The notes under the pieces were generated by a model. It was not told the DNA's origin. It worked only from the letters and a program-made list of their open reading frames with translations, and made no database searches. From NCBI RefSeq assembly GCF_958298935.1, contig NC_084942.1:3665501-3729500 (forward strand): 64,000 nucleotides of DNA. Reading direction: 5' to 3'. The position numbers and the translations under genes were made by a program. Below are positions 11,190 to 20,508 of this stretch, piece by piece (the stretch's first letter is position 1; the number at the start of each line of letters is the position of its first letter). The stretch comes from Phragmites australis (taxonomy: Eukaryota; Streptophyta; Magnoliopsida; Poales; Poaceae).

Positions 11190-12545
11190 TAAGCCCGCAA
11201 ATACTCCCTAGTAGATGGACATCCTACCACTGAGGGAGCAACAGCCTTTTACTGAAAGGCATCACTCAGGAAGAGGGGAGAACAAAGCTCTTTGATATCC
11301 ATGGAGGCATATGTGGTAGCCACGCTTTGTACCGCACCCTGGTCTAAAAAGCGTTCCGGTAAGGATTTTATTGGCCCACTGCCCTCCAGGATGCATGCGA
11401 GCTGGTGAAACAGTGCAAGTCGTGTCAGTACCATGACAGTTTGTACCACTCTCTTGGCCTTTCGTTGTCTAGGAGCTCGATATCGTGGGACCGTTCCCCA
11501 AAGCTCCAGGCGGTTTTGAATTCCTGTTCGTGGCCATCGACAAATTCACTAAGTGGTTCGAGGCCAAACCCGTTAGGAAGATCACCGCCACAACAGCGAT
11601 TAAGTTCATACGAAGACTGGTAGTGCGGTTTGACAGTCCAAACCGTATAATTACGGACAACGGAACTCAATTCAACAGTAGTGCCTTCCAAGACTACTGT
11701 GATGAAATCGGGAGCAAGGTTTGCTATGCGTTTGTGGCTCAGCCCCAAAGTAATGGACATGTCGAAAGGGCAAATAGGATGGTACTACAACGTATCAAAA
11801 CCCGGGTCTTTGACCGGCTTAAAAGCCATTCAAGGCATTGGGTGAATGAACTCCCTATAGTACTCTGGTCGCCACGGACGACCCCCAACCGGGCTACAGC
11901 CGAAACCCCTTTTTCTTAGACCTCGTTTGGTAGAGCTCTAGGAGCTGATTCCGCGCTGGAATCACTCTCAGCGCTGCCAAACGGGCTGGTCGGGGAGTGA
12001 TTCCGCGCGGGAATCATTTCCCGTTTTGTATAGCGAGATGGGAGCTAAAAAAACTAGCTTCCACCTGATTCCTGACTGATTCTCCTCGATTTCAACACAA
12101 TATTCTCTCAGAAATCACTTCCACCACTAGCATACCAAACGATTTTACAAATAGAATCACTTCCACCACAGAATCACTTCCACCCTACTTCCACCACAGA
12201 ATCACTCTCACCACAGAATCAGAGCTCTACCAAATGCCCCTTAGTCTTTGGCACGGAGGTCATGCTCTCCTCAGAAATCGCCCTACAGTCACCTCGAGTC
12301 AGCAACTACTTAGACGACGACCAGGTGGCGTGACGAGAGGATGACATAAACCTGATTGAAGAGTTCCACTATCGTGCTCTAATTCGAGCTACCCGATATC
12401 AGCAGAGCCTCAGACGCTACCACGACCGGAAGATGCGAGAATGAACGCTAGTTGTAGGTGACCTCGTTCTTAGGCAAATTCAGAATAGGACATGTTAGAA
12501 TAAGCTCTTCCTAAGTGGGAAGGGCCCTACAAGGTGGTCGATGTC
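11190..12545 (+). pseudogene. gypsy integrase remnant, split by a MITE
   Basis: The zinc-binding region survives in pieces (C-K-S-C at about 11410). The catalytic core is open from 11485 to 11919 and shows VAIDKFTKWFEA, IITDNGTQF and NGHVERAN, so the D-D-E residues can be placed. At 11919 a 322-bp MITE interrupts the frame. After it the reading resumes (VFGTEVMLSSE) and continues to the C-terminal part (YQQSLRRYHDRK, then EGPYKVVDV near 12530). Integrase would have joined the cDNA to host DNA. This copy is dead. Confidence 0.85.
11919..12240. mobile_element. Tourist-like (PIF/Harbinger) MITE inserted in the integrase
   Basis: 322 bp, flanked by TTA at 11916-11918 and 12241-12243. Removing the insert and one TTA restores the integrase reading across the junction, which fixes both ends. 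The termini are inverted repeats: GTTTGGTAGAGCTCT on the left faces AGAGCTCTACCAAAT on the right. There is no coding capacity. Three-base TTA/TAA duplications and this size are typical of PIF/Harbinger-derived MITEs. Confidence 0.9.
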
Positions 12546-13279
12546 ACCTGGCCTGGTGCGGTCAGGTTAGCCATGGAGGACGGCTGAGAATTACACAACT
12601 CCTGGAATATCGCCCTATTACGCAAGTTCTATATGTAGGGTCACTCGAAAACGGGCTAGTTTTTCTATTTTGCAGGGCCTTCCGGACGAGTGTGGAATAT
12701 GACCTATAAGTTCTAAGATTCAGAAAGAAAAGAAACCAAACTCCCTGTTTTGCAGGACTCCCCGACCGGCAACGAGCTCCTGACAGGTTAATGCTCCGAC
12801 CACAACACGCGACCACACTCAACGACCATTACAGGATTCACCGAACAACAAGGCCACACACCCTCACTCGAGCCGAGCACTGGTCGCTACCGATGGGCTG
12901 ATCTAGCTATGATCCGTTCTACGCCCCAAGAATCTGACTAGCAAGCGGGATGGGACAAAGACGGGCGTCATGGAACCTCAATATTTTCCATTCATAAAAG
13001 GGAAGGGTTACAAGCCGACTAGTTACATCCGATCGGACCAACTATCCTGATACATGCAAGCCCTATCCTCCCTGGCTCAAGTAACTTACGCGAGGTTGAC
13101 AGAAAGAGTCCGCTGGACTCTCGCTTCTATCTACCTCTGAATGAGTCAAGAAACCTCTTATACTCCTCTCTGGAATGGCAGCTCACCGCTCTGGGGATCG
13201 GGCGACAACCTGCATAAGGGCCAGGAAGGGAGCCCGAGGCAAAGGCCTTGCTGGAGCTGATGACTGACCCTGGCGTGCC
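12546..13279. other. Noncoding 3' region of the gypsy element
   Basis: Lies between the end of pol and the antisense ORF. No frame has a known domain. The sequence keeps the GACCAG/CGACC-rich composition of the rest of the element, so it is part of it rather than a later insertion. Confidence 0.6.
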
Positions 13280-13639
13280 CTAAAGGCCTCTCTTCCTCTT
13301 GATCTCTAACTTTTCCTCTTCATCGATCTTCTTCTTCAGAAGGTCCCAATCAATCCCCTCCTCGTCATCAGAAATATCGATGACCTTGGCTGAGGGACCC
13401 ACCTGGGCGGGAGAGCAAGAAGGGCCAACAGAAGGCGGCTTTCCTTGGAAGAGTGGAAGCTTGATGGTCGCCGGCTCCAGTCTTGCAAGCACCGAACCCA
13501 ACCTCGCGAGTGCTTCCGCAATGAAAGCCACCTTCGGAAGTGTCTCGACAGGCGGATCCGGAGGCAGAGGTGACTCCACCTCTACCGAGTCATCCAAGAT
13601 CATCGGCCCCTCTAGCGATGAAGGAAGGGAGTACGCCAT
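13280..13639 (-). CDS. Antisense ORF between integrase and 3' LTR of the gypsy element
   Basis: 119 residues, acidic and proline-rich at the N-terminus, with a DISDDEEG acidic patch and a charged K/E-rich C-terminus (DLLKKKIDEEEKLE). It reads against the retrotransposon. It has no pol or gag homology that I recognise. Plant Tat-group elements often carry an extra antisense ORF at this place, and the second gypsy element in this window (57181-60370) does so clearly. A TTTTTAAAAGG word on the minus strand near 13765-13776 lies about 130 bases upstream and could serve as a TATA element. It could be only the remaining part of a longer gene. It survived while pol decayed, but that may be chance for a short frame. 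Confidence 0.5.
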   Translation of the reverse strand: MAYSLPSSLEGPMILDDSVEVESPLPPDPPVETLPKVAFIAEALARLGSVLARLEPATIKLPLFQGKPPSVGPSCSPAQVGPSAKVIDISDDEEGIDWDLLKKKIDEEEKLEIKRKRGL

Positions 13640-14070
13640 GACCTAGGGCCCGCCTACCCTTCAGAGCGGAGCGCGAAACAGGATAGAGACGAAAGGGCTC
13701 TTGGCACTGAAAGACTTGATGGGAGGAAGAAAGGCAAGAGAATGGATCGGATGAACATCAATCTCTTGCCTTTTAAAAAGCTACAGCGGCACCCTAACTG
13801 GCGTGATGTTCAAAACACTCGAGGCCCGAGGGGGGGGGGCGCTGATAGAACCAAGAATCCTTCGGGCCCAACGGCAATCAATGTCTCTATCTCGATCCCC
13901 CCTTTTTTCTCTCTTAGGATACTTAAGTCTCCCCACATGACACGAAGTTCGGAGTCAAACCTTGGGAACTAGCGACATCAAACGGCCACTCTCTGGGCGA
14001 ATTACGTTTGCCCATGACCCAAGTGGTGCCACCAGGTTGGACCACGATCATAGGGAGGCTTGGGGGCTAC

Positions 14071-15043
14071 TATGTGTATTAAGTAAAGGGGTATCCTAGC
14101 TAAACGGACTCCACAGGGGACCTAGCAACTAGATGAGCATACTACACAAGGTCTGGTCGATCGTACGACCAGGGTGCGACCATAGCGAACAGTTTGACAC
14201 ACGCATGACCAGTCTCCCTACACCATCGCATATATCCGCGACCAATCCCACTGGTCGCAGGGCCAGGTTTGACGCAACTTGTCCATAGTGCTTGTTTTGA
14301 TAAACCACTCAACTGCTTTCTTTCCCTAGACACCTGCATCAGTGGACGAAATCATGGACGACGTAATTGGGCATTGTCCCGTCCTTTAGCATTAAATGCT
14401 GTGGGATTGAACTTTGCTGACTTGCAGGTGGCGCACGATGGATGATACATTTTTGGCAGCCCGACCAGGCAAGCGGACGGGGTCAGCGGAGCACTGTCTC
14501 AAACCGTAGCATTAAATGCTGCAGGATAGAACTTTGCTGGCCGGCATAGTGGCGCACGACGGATGGGACGCCCTCATCAGCCCGACCCGGCAAGTGGATG
14601 GAGTCAGCGCAAAAGGACCTTATCCCGTCCTGTAGCATTAATTGTTGCGGGGCGAAACTTTGTAAGCCAGCATGGTGGCGCACGACACAAGTCGCATGGG
14701 ACCCTCAGAGCAAGTGGGCATACCTGGTTCTCTGTAATGATGGTTAGATATTAGGATGAGCAGAGGTCTTCTGTTTGGATCCAGATGTAGGTTCTCCTCC
14801 TCTCTGCTATATATAAGGGGACGAGGAGGAGGAGGGAGAGGCTGGCTAAGACATCATCTGTAATTCAACTGAGGTCCTTCATAACACACACATGACGTAG
14901 AGCTATTATCCTCCGGGAGGTCTGAACCTGCATAACTTCTTGTGTCCCCTAGTTCTTTGAACACATATTCAATTCCTAAAACACCGTCCACTCATCTATT
15001 GTCCAGCATACCTTAGAATTATTATCAGGTATTTATCCGAACA
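14071..15043 (+). repeat. 3' LTR of the decayed gypsy element
   Basis: Starts directly after the polypurine tract GGGGGCTAC and ends ...CCGAACA. The opening TGTGTATT...AAAGGGGTATCC and the ending resemble the solo LTR at 32180-33106, which gives independent support for the bounds. A TATATATAAGG box at about 14808 marks the probable transcription start. Three spaced copies of a GTAGCATTAAATGCTG-type motif (about 14385, 14506, 14632) form a loose repeat of about 120 bases. Confidence 0.8.
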
Positions 15044-15549
15044 TATTTCTACAATATGGTAATGTAGTTCTTGACTGCAATGATATTTGTTCTCTTTAAC
15101 TTGGGCACTGCAGCATCCCTGCTGTCCCCATCCGCCACACCAGAAACAGTGTATAGTGGCACCTGATTGGAGATAGCGGCATCTGTGGTAACACCGTCAC
15201 TGCATGAGCCATGTTTTTCTCCTGTTTATGCATGTTTCAGAATGTCTCTTGGACAAGCAGACTAATCAGTGCATTCCATAATGTGTCAGATGCCTATCCA
15301 AATTAATAAGTGCTCACCAATGTGCTTGATGAGATGTATCACCATAGATGTGATTCGAAAGATGTAAAAACATTCCAATGATATAGAAGTGGCTTTATTT
15401 CTGTAAATTTGATGGCACTTAATTGTTATGATAATGATGAAGTTGGTTGTCTGGCAAAATATTATATCGGTGCCACCTTTGAATTGTGCATTTTCAAGGC
15501 CGGTATCTAGATTCAAGCTGCGTAACGTAGGGCCCAGGCTTTCATATTT
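15044..15549. other. Intergenic, no gene seen
   Basis: Between the gypsy LTR and the first Mutator-like element. No coding frame or repeat terminus is supported. The base TTCATATTT at 15541-15549 is the left target duplication of the next element. Confidence 0.45.
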
Positions 15550-16349
15550 GGAAAAGATGTAACCCTCAAAGTCACTTAGATTTTAACTTTCTCTTTAAAA
15601 ATTATTTTGTTGAAAACATCCAAAAGTTCGGCTTTGTTGTAAAAACACCCTCAAAATTCAAAAAAAAAATTAAAAAATCACAAAAAATTCTAAAAAAAAC
15701 TAGAGACAATTCTAAGAACTTCTGTGAATTTTTTTTAAAAATAATATACTTTGCATCATATTTCATGGAGAGTAAGTTTGAAAAAAAAAGAAAATCATAC
15801 AGCTCATTTATTAATTCAAGTTAAATGCATAGTTAATTATTTACTAATCCAAAAATCATGAAACTAATTTTTTTAGTCTTCTTACATGATCCTCTATCTT
15901 TTAAAAATACATGAAATCTTGAAATAGTTATTGTAACATACAGCATTGAGTAGATGTGTTGCAGATAGATTAATTCATAACTAATCCATAACACCCTCAA
16001 AATTAGTGAAACTACTTTTATTAGTTTACTTAAATAATTATTTATGTAGGAAAAATAATGATAGACATGACAAAGTTAAAATAATATGAGTTAATAAATG
16101 AGGTGTACGTTTTTTTTTCAAACTTCCTCTCCATAAAATATGATGCGAAGGATATTTTTTTTTTTTTAAAATCACAGAAGATCTTACAATTGTCTCTTGT
16201 TTTGTTTAGAATTTTTTTGTGATTTTTGTGGTTTTTTTAATTTTTGGGGTTTTTTTTAACAAAGCAAATTTTTGGGTTTTTTTTCAACAAAATAACTTCT
16301 GGGGAAAATCAAAATTCAAGTGATTTTTGGGAGGTTTTACATTTTTCTC
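15550..16349. mobile_element. Mutator-like MITE with long inverted arms (element A)
   Basis: 800 bp flanked by a perfect 9-bp direct repeat TTCATATTT (15541-15549 and 16350-16358). The left arm (GATGTAACCCTC...TCACTTAGATTTT, then TTATTTTGTTGAAAA) is the inverted complement of the right arm over roughly 250-300 bases with mismatches. This includes the pair GCATCATATTTCATGGAGAG and CTCCATAAAATATGATGCG. A 9-bp duplication plus long inverted repeats is the Mutator superfamily pattern. It has no transposase. Its central part is shared with element B at 16568-17620. Confidence 0.85.
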
Positions 16350-16567
16350 TTCATATTTAGATGACAGTAAAACTGATTATCTTTTAACATACCTACATAG
16401 ACAAAATGGCCATAATTGAGGGGCCACGAGGATCCGATGTGCTTAGAAAAAGAAATATCTCTATCTTTACTTTATTTTTATTTACTTAAAGAGCACCTAA
16501 ATAGTCCTGTTTCGCTCTCTGTGTTCCGCTCTGTCAATCTCACATGTTCCGCCCCCCGTGGTCCCTC

Positions 16568-17620
16568 TAAGGTTTAATTTACCGACCGGACGTTGGTTAT
16601 CGAGCTCGGACGGTTATCAAAAATTTGTGATTATCGCGATAACCGCTTGAAATTCGGCTGAAATTCGGATAAAATTCATATGTTAAAATTTGAAATTTGG
16701 TCAAAAATTTGTCAGAATCGGACCGGTTACCGAGCGATTTTCTCGATTTATCGAGCGGTTTTCTCAAATTTTCCGCATTATCGATAACCACTCGGTTTTA
16801 TCGGTAACCACTCAGTTTTCTCAATTTATCGAGCAGTTTTCTTGATTTTAAGTGAAGTTCCAAAAAAAAACTAAAAATTGATTCAATCTTGTAAAATCAA
16901 TAACTAATTTATCTGAGCTTTAAATTAAGTGAAACAAATTTTGTTAGTTTCCTCGTAACATGATCTACATGATAAAAGTATTTATACTCATAAAAAAGTT
17001 GAAATTTTTCTGTGAGAAAATATATTTATTAAACCAAGTTAAATGTATAGTTTACTCTTTGCTAATTAAAAATCATGAAACTAATTTTGTTAGTCTTCTT
17101 ACATAATCCTATGTCTTTTAAAAATACATGAACTAATGCAAGATTCTGTAAATGTATTGCGATTAGATTAATTCATAACTGACCCATCACACCTCTAAAA
17201 TTAGTGAAACCACTTTTATTAGTTTATTTATACTATGCTTTATATAGGAAAAATAATAGTAGACATGAAAAAGTTAATTATAGTGCTGTTTCTTAACATA
17301 TTCACTTTATGCTTGTGAACTTTGTAAAAATCATAAAGAAATTAATAAAAATCTAAATGAAGTGAAATCAATTTTAAAGATACTCTTAAGATACGCCCTA
17401 CACAAAAAAATATATGTGTTTGCATGTTAAGCTTTTTTTTTAACATGAGTTAATAACTGAGCTGTACGCTTCAACTTTTTTCATTTTTTCAAACTTACTC
17501 CCTATAGAATATGATGCAAACGATATTATTTTTGAAATTTTTTTCACAGAAGGTCTTAGAATTGTGTCTACTTTTTTTAAGGATTTTTTTGAATTTTTTT
17601 GACCGATTACCGTTGAACCC
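16568..17620. mobile_element. Mutator-like TIR element (element B), related to A
   Basis: 1053 bp flanked by a perfect 9-bp direct repeat TGGTCCCTC (16559-16567 and 17621-17629). The ends are imperfect inverted repeats (GGTTTAATTTACCG... on the left; ...GATTACCGTTGAACC on the right). The left 300 bases are rich in CGGTTATCGAG/TATCGAGCGG words. From about 17026 to 17290 it matches the core of element A (about 15820-16080), including AAAAATCATGAAACTAATTT and AGATTAATTCATAACT. No transposase frame is present. Confidence 0.75.
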
Positions 17621-17756
17621 TGGTCCCTCCCGCTTCGTCCGCTGATTCAATACCCGTCCGCGATTCAATCTCCTCTCCGAAACCGCTCTCGATTCAAGAT
17701 ACCTCGCGCTGATCCGCTCGTTCCGCTCCTCCCTCCCCGTCCGCGATCCACGCTCC

Positions 17757-19180
17757 TAAATCTTTGTAGATATTCAGAACCTTCATTTGGTGTGAAATCC
17801 CTTCCTTCAGTTTTTCATTATGCAGTAGCATTGTTTTTCTCACCTCTTCGTGATATCTGGCTTCCTCCATCATCTCTGAAATTAACATCTTTGCAGAATG
17901 ATTTGCCTCAGCATACTTCTAGCATTCAGTGAAAAGAGCAAACTTCTTGTCTTTCTCATCAGCCGAACTGTTCTCAAAGATAACTGTACTAATAGAAGCA
18001 CTTAAGTTTTTCTGCTTTCCTGTTGAAGCATCTCCTCCATACAACGGTTTTTCTCTTGCAGAGAAGAGATCTGCTTCTCGTAGCTATTTACTTGCAGTTG
18101 ATGCAAACTTTACAGCAACTTTGTAATCCTCATTTTTAATTCTCAACTGACCCTGCAGTTCCCTTACTTGATCATATGCAAAATCCTTCTCTCTTGATAT
18201 AGAAGAGTGCTTGTCTTCCAGATTGGCATGCTTACCTCCCAGAGCTTTCATAACCACTGCAATGCTCTCCAACTGAAAGAAAATAGTTACACAATATATT
18301 ATATAAGAACAAGGATTAAGTACAGAAAGGACATTAAATTAGATGAGAACAATTTATCAAAACTTTCATAATATAACAATATTAATTTCTACTTCAATAG
18401 GAACTTGAATCTGTAGGTTTACATCAGTAATTACTTGAGAGAACAGATTATTCTTTTCAGCAGAAAGAGCTGAGTTATTTGCCAGGTGAGCCTGGCAGGA
18501 ATCTTCAGAATCTTTCAGCTTTGTTCTCAATTCTTCAAGCTCAGTTTTCATATCAGATAATGAGATATCCAAGATGGAATTCTTCTCTGAAACATCGGAT
18601 AAACTTTTACCAAGGATCTCTAGCTCTGATGCAAGAACAGCCTTTTCAGAAACGTGACAGGAAATAGCATCTTTCAGAGAGCTTTCTGAAGCCTCTAATG
18701 CTTTTATCTTCTCCCTCAATGCATCCATTTCAGCATTTGCATCTGAAAGTGAGTTGTCCAAGACTGAATATTCTTCAGATAGCTTCTCCACCTCTTGGAC
18801 CTTTTCTGAAAGAAGTGCATTTTCGATCTCATTCTTTGCACACACCTCCTTCAGTTTTGAGTTTGTAATTTGCAGTTCCTCAATTAACTTCTGGTTTGTT
18901 GCTGCACTGTTTTTTAGGGCATCCATCTCATCAACCAGAGCATGGTGTATCCCCCCTAGATTTTCTTTCTCTTCCCTTTGACAAGCAAAATCTCTCTGAA
19001 ATTCTTCTTTTTCACCTATATGTAACCCAATTTCTGTCTAAAGTTCCATATTCAATTCCTTCAATGCATTCAATTCACGATGAAGGTCCTTTATCATAAG
19101 CTTAGTAGAAAGATTCTGTTCACGAAGGATATGGATTTCCTCCGTATGCTGAGATCTGCTACTGCTATTAGTTGCGTTTG
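17757..19180 (-). pseudogene. NETWORKED1-like (NET1/KIP1-like) coiled-coil gene fragment
   Basis: On the minus strand a long heptad-rich coiled coil can be followed from about 19170 to 17757, with segments such as SVLDNSLSDANAEMDALRE and KHANLEDKHSSISREKD. These match plant NET1 proteins, which link actin filaments to membranes through an N-terminal NAB domain; that domain is absent here. An intron (18273-18434, GT...CAG) is still recognisable, and the exons join in phase (...LFSQ | LES...). The frame is broken by a stop near 19037, a frame change near 18090 and a stop near 17925. Sequence similarity ends abruptly at about 17757 and 19180. This is therefore a captured or truncated internal piece of a gene, with its intron kept, which argues for DNA-level capture and not retroposition. 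Confidence 0.75.
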
Positions 19181-20102
19181 TAACTGTGATGCGATAAGCT
19201 AGAATGAGAGTTCCGCGTATTCTGCTTTTCATCTTATCATTTAGTAGACCTCATACTCGCACCTGATGTAGAAATGGTTGCAGTAACATTTAAGTCATTG
19301 TATTTTTGGATTAAAGCTATCATAGATCTGCCAATTGTGTTTGATGGCTGAAGATATTTAAGATTTGTGAAATAGTTAACCTTGCAAGGACTGTTTATTT
19401 AAGCAAATGATTCCTCGTATGAAATTTAAGCAAATTGTTGCACCATAGCTTGCGTGACGACCAATCTAAGCAAATGTTTACTCGTTTTCCAGGTGTTTGA
19501 TGTTTGAAATGTTTTTGCCTCTAATGCCCTTAGTTTCTGACCACACGGTGTACATACTCCATAGGCAAAAGTTAAGTGGAATCGTCATGCATTCTTTTCC
19601 TTTTCTGCACGTAATCTTTCTACCTGAATATTGTGTCGATCATTTATGGTGAAGGATTGTGCTGTTGCTTTAGGCCAATGAGAATTCTTGTGTTTCTTGC
19701 TGTGTAACATTTTTAAATTTGAGAGCTTACATCCGTGGAAGCTGATTGCTTTTAACTTTGCCTCAATTGCTGAACCGGTGAAGAGGTGAAGTTTGATTGA
19801 CACAATATTGCAATGACATTGTTGTCATCATGATCTTGCTAACTGGATCATTTCATGTGTATATCACCTGTAGAGAAACAACTGAAACTAAAATAAGATG
19901 AAGTGAATTATATGAGTCATTTTCAGGGCTTAATTCAGAATGGCATAATTCTCTTCCACTGTCACCAGCAATGTCTTGCTATCTCTTGACGTTTATAGTA
20001 CCTTTTTTTTTTGCGGTTGACTTTTACATTACTTGAAATTACCCAAGAATAATAGAATTGCACCAAACCTAATAATAACATAATTTGTGTTATTCTCTAC
20101 AG
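19181..20102. other. Noncoding stretch between gene fragments
   Basis: No firm gene. A short minus frame at 19585-19803 ends with a K/E-rich segment (VERLRAEKEKNA) preceded by CAG, which could be another exon scrap, but I cannot assign it. The last bases (TTATTCTCTACAG) look like a 3' splice site for the XCT-like exon. Confidence 0.35.
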
Positions 20103-20178
20103 AAGAAACTCAAAAGAAAATTGGCCCTGTCAAGCTTGGAAAGGATCCAACTATCGAGACAAGTTTTCTACCTAACAG
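20103..20178 (+). pseudogene. Single exon resembling XAP5/XCT (FAM50) protein
   Basis: The 76-base segment after a CTCTACAG acceptor translates to a K-rich stretch followed by KLGKDPTIETSFLP. This matches the strongly conserved KLGKDPxVETxFLPD segment of plant XAP5 CIRCADIAN TIMEKEEPER proteins. It ends at a would-be donor that reads AG|AT instead of AG|GT. No other XCT exon is visible. This is a lone exon piece, probably captured, on the opposite strand to the NET1 fragment. The identification rests on a short motif. Confidence 0.5.
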
Positions 20179-20508
20179 ATATTTCTGTTAGTTTATGACT
20201 ACCACTTAGGAGTGTTGATTGATTGATTCTTCATTTCGAAGTCCATATCACTGATGTCCAATTTTACTTTCCTTTTTCTATACTGTGTGACTTGTTGGAA
20301 ATTGATCTCCTTTCCTTTCTAATTGTATTTATGGTATATGCTCTTCAATTAGGAAACATACATTTTTTAATGTGAACTGGAGATTGCCATTTGGCCATTC
20401 CTGTTGTTTATGCTACTTGAGAATTTACCTAATTCCCTCAGTTGTGTATATTTTCCCCTTGTATTTCAAATGCGAAACCTACTCTCATGTATGTGAACTC
20501 ATGTTCCT

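Larger units (their letters stand above)
7480..15043 (+). mobile_element. Decayed Ty3/gypsy LTR retrotransposon (Tat-like), 5'-truncated
   Basis: Remnants of gag, protease, reverse transcriptase, RNase H and integrase follow one another in Ty3/gypsy order on the plus strand. They are followed by a noncoding region with a short antisense ORF, a polypurine tract ending GGGGGCTAC, and a 3' LTR. The coding parts are split by many in-frame stops and frame changes, so the element is long dead. Its LTR is related to the solo LTR at 32180-33106. An extra antisense ORF between integrase and the 3' LTR is a known trait of the plant Tat group; the lineage call is inference from this layout. A MITE sits inside the integrase. 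Confidence 0.85.
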
